From contig NC_066563.1 of the NCBI RefSeq assembly GCF_024679095.1, positions 1,533,831 through 1,597,830 on the forward strand: 64,000 nt of DNA, in the 5' to 3' direction. The translations under genes were made by a program, and so were the position numbers. The notes under the pieces are model-generated. The model was given only the letters and a program-made list of their open reading frames with translations. It made no database searches and had not been told where the DNA came from. Each line of letters begins with the position of its first letter. Positions within the stretch are counted from its first letter, which is position 1. Shown here one piece after another: positions 43,206-52,899 of this stretch. This stretch comes from Eriocheir sinensis (lineage: Eukaryota; Arthropoda; Malacostraca; Decapoda; Varunidae).

Positions 43206-44130
43206 TTCAAAATAAATATAAAGTTGAGGTATACCAAGAAACAATAGCACTAGTCTTAAGAGCTATGGAGAGTTTTAATAGTGTGGGAAGAGAAAGGAGA
43301 GGAAAAAAATAATAAAATGAGAACAAAAAGTTGAAGCAGTAGAGGTATAACAAGAAACAATAGCACTCGTCTTTAAGAGAGTGCTACGGAGGGTTGGAGG
43401 GGTGTGGGGAAAGTAGGAAATGGGAAAAAAAGAAAAGGAAAAAAAGTTGAAGAAGCAAAAAAACAATAGCACTCGTCTTAAGAGAGTGGAGGGTTGAATT
43501 CATGTAGGAAAAAAGGAAAGGAAAACAAGGAGTAGAGATTGAATTCGTGTAGGAAAAAAGGAAAGGAAAAAAAGGAAATAAAGTTGAAGAAGCAGTAGTA
43601 GTATAGCAAAAAAACAATAGCACTCGTCTTAAGAGAGTGGAGGGTTGAATTCATGTAGGAAAAAAGGAAAGAAAACAAGGAGAGTAGAGATTGAATTCGT
43701 GTAGGAAAAAAGGAAAGGAAAACAAGGAGAGTAGAGGTTGAATTCGTGTAGGAAAAAAGGAAAGGAAAACAAGGAGAGTAGAGGTTGAATTCGTGTAGGA
43801 AAAAAGGAAAGGAAAACAAGGAGAGTAGAGGTTGAATTCGTGTAGGAAAAAAGGAAAGGAAAACAAGGAGAGTTGAGATTGAATTCGTGTAGGAAAAAAG
43901 GAAAGGAAAACAAGGAGAGTAGAGGTTGAATTCGTGTAGGAAAAAAGGAAAGGAAAACAAGGAGAGTAGAGGTTGAATTCGTGTAGGAAAAAAGGAAAGG
44001 AAAACAAGGAGAGTAGAGGTTAAATTCGTGTAGGAAAAAAAGGAAAGGAAAAAAAGGAAATAAAGTTGAAGAGGCAGTAGTAGTATAGCAAAAAAACAAT
44101 AGCACTCGTCTTAAGGAGAATTGGAACAAG
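43206..44130 (+). repeat. Composite minisatellite: 47 bp units plus a ~55 bp spacer module
   Basis: GAATTCGTGTAGGAAAAAAG, GAAAGGAAAACAAGGAGAGT and AGAGGTT recur with a 47 bp period (GAATTC at 43693, 43740, 43787 and on to about 44025). A second module with CAATAGCACTCGTCTTAAG, preceded by GAAGAAGCAGTAGTAGTAT, occurs near 43245, 43360, 43468, 43617 and 44098 and brackets the 47 bp arrays. Minus-strand frames of up to 245 codons are repeat translations; 47 is not a multiple of 3, so all three frames stay open. Confidence 0.93.
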
Positions 44131-44134
44131 GTGG

Positions 44135-44390
44135 GAAAAGAAGGAAAACGGAAAAAAAAGGAAAATGGAAAAAAAAAGATGAAGAAGTAGTCGTGTTCCC
44201 AGCGGAGCACAATAGGTCCTTCCCATTTCTTGAGTTCGTAGCTTGAAAGAACGTTCCTGGAAAAACACTCCCTCACCCCCCCCCCCCCCTCCCCACGCCC
44301 TCCCTCCCACCACACACCACTCGCCTCATCTGCTTCCACCCTCCCCCCTTCCCCTCCCCTTCGCATTTCTATTTCCGTTCACTTATTTTC
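44135..44390. repeat. A-rich tract then C-rich tract
   Basis: GGAAAACGGAAAAAAAAGG to 44180, mixed sequence, then a C14 run (44277-44290) and CCCTCCC sequence to 44360. Confidence 0.75.
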
Positions 44391-44920
44391 GAGTACAACG
44401 ATAAATTTGAAATATTTCGAGGTAAGTTTAATTGAATCTGTCTCAGGAGGCACAAATTTCGAGACTCAAGTTCTGCAATTAATTCTAGTTTAGACTGGAA
44501 ATGTCCTGACGGGTGTAAATTCTTCTTCCCGTTTTCCTCCTCGCAGAAAACTGGAGTGTGGGCGCGCGGGCAGGGCGAACTCTCTTAAAACGGGCGATAA
44601 CACGATGATGGCGGGGATTATGAGAGCTCTTGTGGATTGTTGAGGAAGGGACGAGAGGTATGAAGGAAAAAATAAGTAAAGGAAAAGGTTCAAATATGAC
44701 ACCGAGAAAAAAAAATATTATGCAACGAAAAAATAACAATCAGGAATCCAGAATCAAAGTCTTACACGTTTCTTTACTTGTTTTATCAGCTGGTCGTTGA
44801 ACTTATTTGCATTATTACCTGTGTACTCAAGTTGTGTGTGAGGATAAATGTATCGGGAAGGAAAATGAAGTGTCTTGTATATTATATAGTTTAAAGTTGA
44901 GGTACTGATGACGGCGAACG
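44391..44920. other. Unique sequence, no gene identified
   Basis: Mixed single-copy sequence. CGAG|GTAAGT at 44422 is a good donor, but no paired acceptor and open exon could be confirmed. Confidence 0.35.
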
Positions 44921-45190
44921 TGGTAGTGGTGATGGTGGTGGTGGAAGCTGTAGTGAGATAGCGTTGGTGATGGTGGAGGTGTTGTTAGTGGTGTTGCGGG
45001 TGATGGTGATGGCTAAAGTTGAGGTATTGATGGTGGTGGAAGTTGTGGACGTGGTAGTGGTGGTGATGGTGGCTATGGTGGAGATGGTGAGGAGATTGCG
45101 TTTGTGGACACGGTGGTGGTGATAATGTTGGTGGTGGGGATGACGGTGGTGATAAAAGTGGTGGTGGTGGTGGTGGTGGTGGTGTTGGTC
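44921..45190 (+). repeat. Degenerate (GGT)n region
   Basis: GTGGTGGTGATGGTGG triplets with a ~110 bp duplicate: AAAGTTGAGGTA(C/T)TGATG at 44891 and 45013. Confidence 0.88.
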
Positions 45191-45319
45191 CATAAAGAGG
45201 CAAGGTGATGGAGGTGTAAGAAGATTATTTTTTTCGTTCTGGATGTTTTAGTGCTAACGTGGAGATGGGTACACAGATAATATTAAAAAAGAACTAAGCG
45301 GCTTATATCAGGGGAAAAA

Positions 45320-45605
45320 AAAGATGAAGTCCACATTAAAACTGAAGAGGATGAGGACGAGGAAAAGGAGGAGTAGAGAAAAGAGAGGAAAGAGGGAGAG
45401 GATAATGATGATAATGATGAGGCTGAGACGGTGATGATTATAACTTTGAGGAGGAGAAGAAAGGGAAGGATGATAGGAAGGGGGAAAATAGAAGAATGAG
45501 GACGAGGAGGACAGGGACGAGAAGGGCGAGAAGAATAAGAAGGACGAGGAGGATGAGGAGGTCGAGGAGGAGGAGGACGAAGACGAGGAGGAGGAAGAGT
45601 ATAAA
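45320..45605 (+). repeat. (GGA)n-type purine block
   Basis: GAGGATGAGGACGAGG triplets with GAC variants. Confidence 0.9.
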
Positions 45606-45706
45606 AACCGCACCCCTTTATATCAGTCCGCTGTTGCCTTCCTTAATATTTCATCGTCTAGGAATAAATTGTGATCAAAAGTCGAGGCCATTATGGAGGA
45701 AAACAT

Positions 45707-45707
<1 letters not shown>

Positions 45708-45791
<84 letters not shown>
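45708..45791 (+). repeat. (GA)n microsatellite, ~41 units
   Basis: Perfect GA run, followed by imperfect GATA/GGTA repeats to 45905. Confidence 0.98.
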
Positions 45792-45794
<3 letters not shown>

Positions 45795-45905
45795 AGGAAA
45801 AAAGGAAAAGAAAACGAAAGAAAAATAAGATAGAATGGAAGTTAGATAGATAAATAGGTAGACAGGTAGAGAAGTAGATAGAAAGGTAGGTAAAGAGAGA
45901 GAGAT

Positions 45906-46185
45906 AATGAAGAATGATGGAGTATAATTGGGATATTGATTCTACCTATCAACACACAATTTAGTTCATGGGTTTAAAATGAAAGGTTACCGAGACAAAG
46001 TAAGCCGTTCGTTATCTAAAATTTAACCTGTAATTTAACCTGTAATTTATTTCAACTTCATTCTGCTCCATCGGTTTCACGGGATTATTGAGAGAAATGA
46101 AACCGCTCTACATATAAAGCTCAACTCAATTTGCCGTACATTACAATTTGTTTATTTTTCTTCGATTATCTTTCATTAATAATTG
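45906..46185. other. Unique AT-rich sequence, no gene identified
   Basis: TTTAACCTGTAA is locally doubled near 46020. Otherwise single copy. Confidence 0.4.
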
Positions 46186-46620
46186 CTTCGTTTGTGGATT
46201 TACGCAGCCTTCCTTCTACTCTATTTCCTCTTTCTCCGACGTTTATGCTTTTTACCGAGAGAAATCCAAACTGTTCTTTACCTAAACCTTAAGCGATTGG
46301 CCATTTCTTTCATTTTTTTTTTCATTTCCTTGATTGTGTTTCGTTAATAATTGATTCATTTTACGCTTAGGCAGCCTTCCTTCTCCTTTATTTCCTCTTT
46401 TCTTCGACTTTTAAGCTATTCTGGAAGGGAGTGAGAGAAATCAAACTATTCTTTACCTAAACCTTAAGCGACTGGCCATTTCTTTCAATTATTTTCACTT
46501 CCTTGATTTTGTTTCGTTTATAATTGTTTCATTTTACACTTAGGCAGTCTTTCTTCTCCTCTATTTCCCCTTTTCTTCGACTTTTAAGCTATACTGGAAG
46601 GGAGTATCAAGAGATCTCTG
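46186..46620 (+). repeat. ~170 bp tandem repeat, about 2.5 copies
   Basis: GCAG(C/T)CTT(C/T)CTTCT anchors at about 46204, 46371 and 46544 give periods of 167 and 173 bp. Units share TTCTTTACCTAAACCTTAAG, TGGCCATTTCTTTCA and TTCGACTTTTAAGCTAT. Divergence is moderate. Confidence 0.92.
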
Positions 46621-46647
46621 GACCTAATTTGGGAGTTTATTTTTCTC

Positions 46648-46798
46648 TACTTTTTTTACTATTTTTTGTCCCCAGACCAGGAGGAGGATGTTCCAGGCTT
46701 TTTCTCGATTTTTCGTCTCCGGAATCCTGCTTTTTTCCCGCTACAATTAAGGCATGACACACGAGCTGCCTTCTCTCCGTCCCTACCATGAAAAGGAG
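46648..46798 (+). repeat. Family C dispersed repeat, copy 1
   Basis: TTTGTCCCCAGACCAGGAGG, TTTTTCCCGCTACAATTAAGG, ACACGAGCTGCC and TACCATGAAAAGGAGA match in order the segment at 50.9-51.05 kb. A family B copy follows directly. Confidence 0.75.
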
Positions 46799-46799
46799 A

Positions 46800-46965
46800 T
46801 TTTTTTCTTCTTTTACAGCAAAGGAGACAGTTCAAGGGCGTAAAAAAAAAAAAAAACAATAATGAAAAAAAAGCCCGCTACTTACTGCTCCTGAATAGAG
46901 TATTGAGGAGTGGCCAAAAAGAGAGGTCACTTTCGGGAGGAGAGGTGTCCTGATACCCACGGTGG
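46800..46965 (+). repeat. Family B copy (longest 3' part)
   Basis: TTTTACAGCAAAGGAGACAG, TTCAAGGGCG, A run, CAATAATGAAAAAAAAGCCC, GCTACTTACTGCTCC, AGAGAGGTCACTTTCGGGAG and AGGTGTCCTGATACCC. It shows the full unit to be about 165 bp. Confidence 0.92.
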
Positions 46966-47315
46966 GCGGAGAGGCTTTCCAAACTGCCTACTTTCAATTC
47001 TTTTCCTATAAGTTTACGGCCCTACAAAAGACATTAAAGGCTATAAGTCAGTCCACAACCAGGCATCTTGTAAACTTATGTAAACCGTCTCCTTTACGTC
47101 GTCTCCCGGGCGTTACGAGTTGGTGGTTTATGGGGTTTTGGTTCGTGGTTTAAGACTTGATACCTTTCCCAACGTGCGTCATATGGGTTCGAATCGCCTT
47201 ATCCACCCCCAACCCCACACCAACCCCACCCCGGCTCGTCACGTCCAATTTATAACGTCTGTGACCCACCTTGACCGCCGTGTCCCGAAAATTCAGTAAC
47301 AGGTAATGAATCAGA
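46966..47315 (+). other. Mostly unique sequence with a tRNA-box-B-like motif
   Basis: GGGTTCGAATCGC (about 47189-47201) matches the RNA polymerase III box B consensus in 10 of 11 positions. The upstream 60 bp have no good box A, so it may be a decayed tRNA-derived SINE head or chance. C-rich sequence follows. Confidence 0.3.
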
Positions 47316-47359
47316 GTCAAATTAATGTAGTATTCAAAGATATTAGGGAGAAAAATATA
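47316..47359 (+). repeat. Segmental duplication, part 1
   Basis: GTCAAATTAATGTAGTATTC and AAAGATATTAGGGAGAAAAA are identical to 49020-49063. Confidence 0.95.
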
Positions 47360-47394
47360 TTGGTTACTTATTTATATTGCTAGTGGACGTGGCT

Positions 47395-47925
47395 GATACC
47401 CTCTCCAACCCTTCCCTCCCCTTTTGAGACCCTTCCCCTCCCCTCCCCTTCCTTCATCAAATCTCCCCTCCCCTCCCCTACAATGATCCCTCCTCCCCCC
47501 TTCCATCCTAAGATCCCTTTGCATATCCTTCCTTACCAAGACCACTCCCCTCTTCTCCCCTTCCCTCCCCTACCCTGCCTTCCTCTCCCCTCCTCTCCCC
47601 TACCCCTTCCTACTAAGACCCCTTCCCTTCCTTCCCCTTCCCTAACCAATCCTTCCCTCCGCTTCCCCACCCCTTCCCTCCCTTCCCCTTCCCTAACACA
47701 CCCTTCCCTCCTCTATCCTTCCCACCCTCTTCCCTACCCCTTCCCTCCCTCCCCTTCCTCTTCCCATATCCTTCCTTACTAAGACCCCTCCCCTCCCCTT
47801 CCCTAACGTACCCTTCTCTCCTCTTCCCATATCCTTCCCTACTAAGACCTCTCCCCTCCCCTCTTCTCTCCCCTCCCTGCCATGACCTCTCCCCTCCCTC
47901 CCCCTACCAAGAGCCAGCAATCACG
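47395..47925 (+). repeat. Degenerate C/T minisatellite
   Basis: TTCCCTCCCCTCCCCTACC, CCTTCCTTACTAAGACCCC and CCCTTCCCTAAC words recur every 25-60 bp. Confidence 0.88.
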
Positions 47926-47999
47926 TGCATCAAAGGGTAGGGGTGTCGGGGCCGGTCTTCACTTGAGCGTCATTTTCACGGATTGTCATGCGTAAGGAA

Positions 48000-48050
48000 A
48001 GTGGTGGTGGTGGTGGAGGTGGTAATTACAGGCTGGTGGTGATGGTGGTG

Positions 48051-48100
<50 letters not shown>
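48000..48100 (+). repeat. (GGT)n then (GTA)n
   Basis: Imperfect GGT to 48060, then about 13 perfect GTA units. Confidence 0.96.
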
Positions 48101-48101
<1 letters not shown>

Positions 48102-48192
48102 AAATAGTTATTGAAATAGCAGAAGTAATAGAAAAAATACATTGTTATTGCTTTCAGTTTTAATTAATCTTTTCCTGCTCCTCTATACCGAT

Positions 48193-48246
<54 letters not shown>
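48098..48246 (+). repeat. Segmental duplication, part 2, ending in (TAC)n
   Basis: AGTAAAATAGTTATTGAAAT, GTAATAGAAAAAATACATTG and TTCCTGCTCCTCTATACCG match 49063-49188 with few differences. It ends in about 18 TAC units. Confidence 0.93.
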
Positions 48247-48251
<5 letters not shown>

Positions 48252-48289
48252 TTACTAACAATACAACTACTATGACTAATATTGCTCCT

Positions 48290-48330
48290 ACTCGTAGTCC
48301 TCCTCCTCCTCCTCCTCCTCCTCCTCCTCG

Positions 48331-48364
<34 letters not shown>

Positions 48365-48365
48365 G
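48290..48365 (+). repeat. (TCC)n then (TAC)n
   Basis: CTCCTCCTCCTC to 48329, then ACT triplets to 48363. Confidence 0.95.
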
Positions 48366-48394
48366 CAAAATTTAATACTGTTTCTATCACCACC

Positions 48395-48700
48395 ATCAAC
48401 AACAACAACAACAACACCGCCAGTTAAGCCACCACCCCGAAACAGCTACCAAGTCCATTTCCTCGGAGATATCACCCGTCTGTCTCTATGTCTGTCTGTG
48501 TCTCGCTTTCTCCCTCCTGGTTGACGTAACAGAAAAACAACAAAAAGAATAATAGGGCGAATGAGGCTTATCCCCGACAGGCCCAAAGTGACACCAGACA
48601 TGACAGGTTGACCGAAATAAATCCAGTTACTATCGTCAGTTCTCTTTTGCTATCGATCCCTTCCCTCCCTTCGCTCGGGCCCGGCTGATGTTATTGGTTG
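48395..48700. other. Mixed sequence, no gene identified
   Basis: ACA triplets at 48398-48415, then single-copy sequence. Confidence 0.4.
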
Positions 48701-48990
48701 TGTAGTGTGGTGGTGGTGGTGGTGGGAAAGGTATAGTGGTGATGGTAGGGGAGTGGTGGTAGCCGGAGTGATGTTATTGGTTGTGAAGGTAATGGTGATG
48801 ATGGCGGTGGTGGTGGTGATGGTAGTGGTGGTGGAAGGTGTTACAGTGGTCGTGGTGGTGGTGGTGGTGGAGGTGTTTTTTTTTAATGTTTTTGGTATAC
48901 TGTTGTTATTTGTGATGGTGGTGAAAGTAGTGATGATTGTGGTGATTATATTAGTGACCGTGAGTGGAAGTTGTTAGTGACTGTGATGAT
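48700..48990 (+). repeat. Degenerate (GGT)n region
   Basis: GTGGTGGTGGTGG with GTGATG variants. TGATGTTATTGGTTGTG is duplicated at 48687 and 48771. Confidence 0.9.
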
Positions 48991-49019
48991 GGTGTTGAAA
49001 TGCTGCTGGAGGAAGCGAT

Positions 49020-49188
49020 GTCAAATTAATGTAGTATTCAAAGATATTAGGGAGAAAAATATAGTAAAATAGTTATGGAAATAGCAAAAGTAATAGAAAA
49101 AATACATTGTTAATTGCTATCACTTTTAATTATTTTTTTCCTGCTCCTCTATACCGATTACTACTACTACTACAACTACTACTACTAC
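49020..49188 (+). repeat. Segmental duplication copy (contracted)
   Basis: This copy joins 47316-47359 directly to 48098-48246 without the ~740 bp that separates them upstream. See findings. Confidence 0.93.
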
Positions 49189-49747
49189 CCGACACTATGT
49201 ATAAAATAACTGAAGGATTTAACAGCATACGAGGATAACACCACCATAACATAGAGACATTAGAACCCCCTTTCCCTTCCCTCCCCCTTTCGTCTCCCAC
49301 TGCAAATAAAAAAAACAATGGCAAGGAAAAGACAGATGACCACCAGCAAACAACACAGTACCAACAACACTAACAATAGCAACAAACAACAACGGACTAA
49401 ACAACAGCAGCAACAGCAGCCCTCCCTCGTCCGCCTTTCACGTCGCCTCCCGCACCCTACAGATATATGTCCCGGCACAACACGATGGGGAATTTATGGC
49501 TAAAAAAAACACGCCCTGAATGTCCATCGAAAGGTAAAAACGAAAGCGTATATCATTGGGGGACAGCGTTTCGTTCACACCGATTTATCGCCGAAGTTAT
49601 GAAGCACAGGTAGGCGGGCTGGAAATGAGGGGTCGTCGTGTTCGCAGGTGTGAGTAAACAGGTGTCCAGGTAAACCCGTAAATGCCCTCTTGGAAAATGT
49701 GAGACTTCGCGGAAATTGAAAGGCTTTTGGTTTTTCTTAGCATTACT

Positions 49748-49748
<1 letters not shown>

Positions 49749-49834
<86 letters not shown>
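49749..49834 (+). repeat. (GA)n microsatellite, ~42 units
   Basis: Perfect GA run. A shorter (GA)n lies at 49914-49932. Confidence 0.98.
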
Positions 49835-49838
<4 letters not shown>

Positions 49839-49934
49839 AAGGAAAAAGGAAAAGAAAACAAAGAAAAAGCAAGAGATAGAAAGGTAGATAATTAGATATA
49901 GGTAGATAAATACAGAGAGAGAGAGAGAGAGAAT

Positions 49935-50303
49935 ACGAACGATACCGCGAAAAAGCAGCTCACGAAGGAAAAAAAAAAAAGAATTCCGGGACAGCATCAA
50001 AGAGTGAAGGTCAGCGTAATTCATGAGGTGGCCCGCGCTGCAAGAGGCTGTCAGGGGAGGGGGGGGGATAAAGAGAAGCAGGCGATTCCAAGAGTTCCTG
50101 AGCCTTGCATTACGTCTTTAAAGGAGGGATATTTCTAAGCTTTCCGAAAAATAACTCCTTTCGTGACCGAACTAACCAGGAAAAGCTACATTACTCCTTC
50201 GAGACTTTATGTTTGTTTGCTGCTGAATAGGAGAGACCCAATCGCGTTTCCGGGTAGCATGTTGTCGCTCCGTGAATAAAGCATTAGTCGGGAGGTCACT
50301 GGA
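49935..50303. other. Unique sequence, no gene identified
   Basis: Mixed single-copy sequence with a G9 run near 50060. Confidence 0.4.
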
Positions 50304-50424
50304 GCGCTGGGTGGCCGAGGCATGGCTAGACTAGAGAGCGTTTTCACGTCTCGCCTCCTCAGTTCGCATGTTTTAAAAGCCTCTCGTAGGAGTTGCTGGG
50401 ATTTTCACGAACTGTTTTATGATC
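50304..50424 (+). repeat. Family A copy with tRNA-like head, truncated
   Basis: GGGTGGCCGAGGCATGGC resembles a Leu/Ser tRNA box A and AGTTCGCATG sits where box B would be, about 58 nt on. It then joins family A body sequence (AAAGCCTCTCGTAGGAGTTG, TGTTTTATGATCC) and stops at a family B copy. The tRNA origin is inferred from one copy. Confidence 0.5.
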
Positions 50425-50560
50425 CTTCTTTTTCCTTTACAACAAGGGAGGCAGCTCAAGGGCAAGAAACAAATACAGGGACAGAAAAGGACCACTAAAC
50501 GCTGCCCCAGTGAAAAAGAAAACAAAGCGACAGGCCAAAAGAAAGTCAAGGTGTAACATT
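50425..50560 (+). repeat. Family B copy
   Basis: TTTACAACAAGGGAGGCAGC, TCAAGGGCAAG, GGACCACTAAACGCTGCC and AAAGTCAAGG. It interrupts the family A copy. Confidence 0.85.
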
Positions 50561-50569
50561 AGCGTATGA

Positions 50570-50780
50570 GCTGTATGACTATTGCATTAGGTGTGAGGTG
50601 AGCCAGACAGAGGATTACGAAGTGTGTTACGAGCCAAAGAGACAAATTAGCAGATGTGTAGAAAATCAGACAGGTGTAAGACGAGTGCTGCAGATGTGTG
50701 GTGAATCAGAGAGGTATAGGATCAGTGTGTCAGGTGTGAGAGATCAATTACGGGTGAAGAGGTGTGACAGTTTTCATAGT
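50570..50780 (+). repeat. Degenerate ~30-60 bp minisatellite
   Basis: GCAGATGTGTAGAAAATCAG, GCAGATGTGTGGTGAATCAG and CAG(A/G)TGTGAG variants recur. The 67-codon frame here is a repeat artefact. Confidence 0.6.
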
Positions 50781-50904
50781 GAACGGAAAACTCATCCATG
50801 AATACCCCGTGAATCTTCTCTGTGGCCTTGGGAAACAGTTGTAGAGGGAGCCAGAGACGTTTAAGAATAAGGGGCAGTGTGACAGGTGCGTGATGTTCCG
50901 AGAG

Positions 50905-51055
50905 TTTATTTTTAACATATTTTACCTATTTTTGTGTCCCCAGAAAAGGAGTAGGATATTGCATGCTTTTATCTCTGTTGTTAGTCTTTGGAGTTTGCCT
51001 TTTTCCGCTATAAATAAGGTCTAACGTACGAGCTGCCTACCATGAAAAGAGACAA
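50905..51055 (+). repeat. Family C dispersed repeat, copy 2
   Basis: TTTGTGTCCCCAGAAAAGGAG, TTTTTCCGCTATAAATAAGG, GTACGAGCTGCC and TACCATGAAAAGAGA match copy 1 at 46.65 kb collinearly. Confidence 0.75.
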
Positions 51056-52050
51056 CGCCAGCGAGTGACCTCAAGCACGTCAGAATCCCATAGGACACGT
51101 GTATTAGATATCAAGATTAAGTAAAGGTGACGAGAAGCATCGACATTTCTCTCCCGTGGCTGAGTGAAGGAAAAAACAAACCTTCAAACATAAAAGCCAA
51201 TCATGCAAATAAAAATTATGTGGTTCTTTTAGACGGTGAAATGAGACAGTCCGTGGAAGGGTTATATATAAAACATGGAGGAAAAAATGCCAGGAGTATA
51301 TTCAATTTTGTGGACGGATCAAAATAATTCCTTGAAAAAAAATTGTTGTATATATTAAAAGGTCAGAGGTGCTTTCAAATGCGCTTAAATAAATAATAAA
51401 AAAAAGTAAAGACGGAGAAAGGAGGAAATGCAAGAGAAAGATGACTGTGGCGAAGAACTTAAAACAAAAATAAAAACAATCATCCAAAGTTTAAATTACT
51501 ATTCTTTAACCTCGGATACAATCAAAACTAGTTACATAAATAATTTCACACATATCAAATCATTAAAGTGCACAAATAAACAAACCCATGCACTTCCAAG
51601 AGCTAAAAAAAATAACAAACACATCAGGAAACATCTCTTAACAATTACAATATTTCCTCGCCGTGGTATTGACGCTCTCCTCCATATTTTGCAGGCACGC
51701 CCGTCCTCCGCCTCCTCCTCCGTGCGCTAGAGAGATAAAGAGGAGCAGGAGGAGTATCTTACCCGCGTCCTCGTGCATCCCCGGAGCGAGAAGTGGTGAC
51801 AGTTGAAGCACAGAGATGAGAAAAGACAAAGTGAAGTATTAAAAGGAAATATTAATAGGCCAACCTGAACCAGTTTCCCAAGATCAAGAGTTATGAAAAA
51901 AATGGAGAAAATAAACGAGTAAATTAAATAACACGAAAGAGTCCAAGAAAACAGCAAGTAATCAAATATACACACAAGTCCTAAGGTCATAAAAATAAAG
52001 CAATCATAAAACAACCACGAACTCAAGTTAAGTGAATATCAAACTTAAGC
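51056..52050. other. Unique AT-rich sequence, no gene identified
   Basis: Frames up to 100 codons occur but none shows a domain. A TTTTGCAG acceptor-like site ends near 51695 before a CCTCCTCC stretch. Confidence 0.35.
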
Positions 52051-52059
52051 TTTCGGAAG

Positions 52060-52110
52060 CCCACGCCCACGCCCACGCCTCTATCACTACACGCCCGCAC
52101 ACGCCCGCTC
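52060..52110 (-). promoter_or_regulatory. Overlapping EGR/KLF-type GC boxes
   Basis: CCCACGCCCACGCCCACGCC (52060-52079) reads as two overlapping GCGTGGGCG sites on the minus strand, the EGR-family consensus, followed by ACACGCCCGC repeats. It may equally be a small hexamer microsatellite. Confidence 0.25.
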
Positions 52111-52355
52111 TCAAGATGCAAGTCCGAGGCTGGATATGATTGATGTCGTCTCCACACCTTTCGCCATAGAAAATTATGCACAGGTAAGACAGAGGAAAGG
52201 GAGAGAGAACGAGTGTGATGAGGAGGACTGGGAGGCTGGGAGGCTGGGGAACAGAAAGAGGAGTGAAGAGGGAAGGGGAAGGAAGGAGCACGCGAGGAAA
52301 AAACAGGAAGCGGAAGGAAAGGAAGAGTGAAACAGGAAGAGACCAGTGGGGGACT

Positions 52356-52356
<1 letters not shown>

Positions 52357-52437
<81 letters not shown>
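52357..52437 (+). repeat. (GA)n microsatellite, ~40 units
   Basis: Perfect GA run. Confidence 0.98.
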
Positions 52438-52440
<3 letters not shown>

Positions 52441-52491
52441 AAAGACACGTAAAAGACTGCATGTGTTGGTAATATCATGCAAGGAAGAAGC

Positions 52492-52492
<1 letters not shown>

Positions 52493-52557
<65 letters not shown>
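52493..52557 (+). repeat. (CA)n microsatellite
   Basis: About 32 CA units. Confidence 0.97.
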
Positions 52558-52560
<3 letters not shown>

Positions 52561-52695
52561 TCTCCCTCCCACCCCCACCCACACCCACACAGCCCTCTCC
52601 CCCCAAAAATACACCCCCCCCTCCCCATACAAACACCCCCCCCCCCCCCACACACCCACCAACCCCCCCCCCCCCCCTTTCCAACCCCCCCACAG
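52558..52695 (+). repeat. C-run tract
   Basis: Many C runs of 4-18 separated by short A/T/CA linkers. The minus strand is strongly G-quadruplex prone. Confidence 0.93.
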
Positions 52696-52899
52696 ACAAG
52701 GAGAGGCCGCAACAACCAACCAATCAAAGAAGAGATGCTAACGAGGGCAGGCGAGCAGGGGAGGGGGGACTCTACTTTTGTGTGAGTGAGTTACTTCGGC
52801 ATAGCATTAGCGAGCCTCGGCCGCCGCTTGATGAGTCGCCCGCTGCACCGCCGGCATATTGGGGCCTTAAGTCACGAGGGAGAGGCTGCTATAGGGTGC

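Noticed and set aside
43629..44366. 245-codon frame with repeated FPTRIQ/LHEFN motifs
   Set aside because: The 47 bp minisatellite is open in all three minus frames.
47100..47201. Possible tRNA gene around GGGTTCGAATCGC
   Set aside because: No acceptor-stem pairing and no box A; at most a decayed SINE head.
50598..50801. 67-codon frame MSQTEDYEVCYEP...
   Set aside because: Overlaps a degenerate minisatellite whose ATGTGTGGTGAATCAG units explain the residues.
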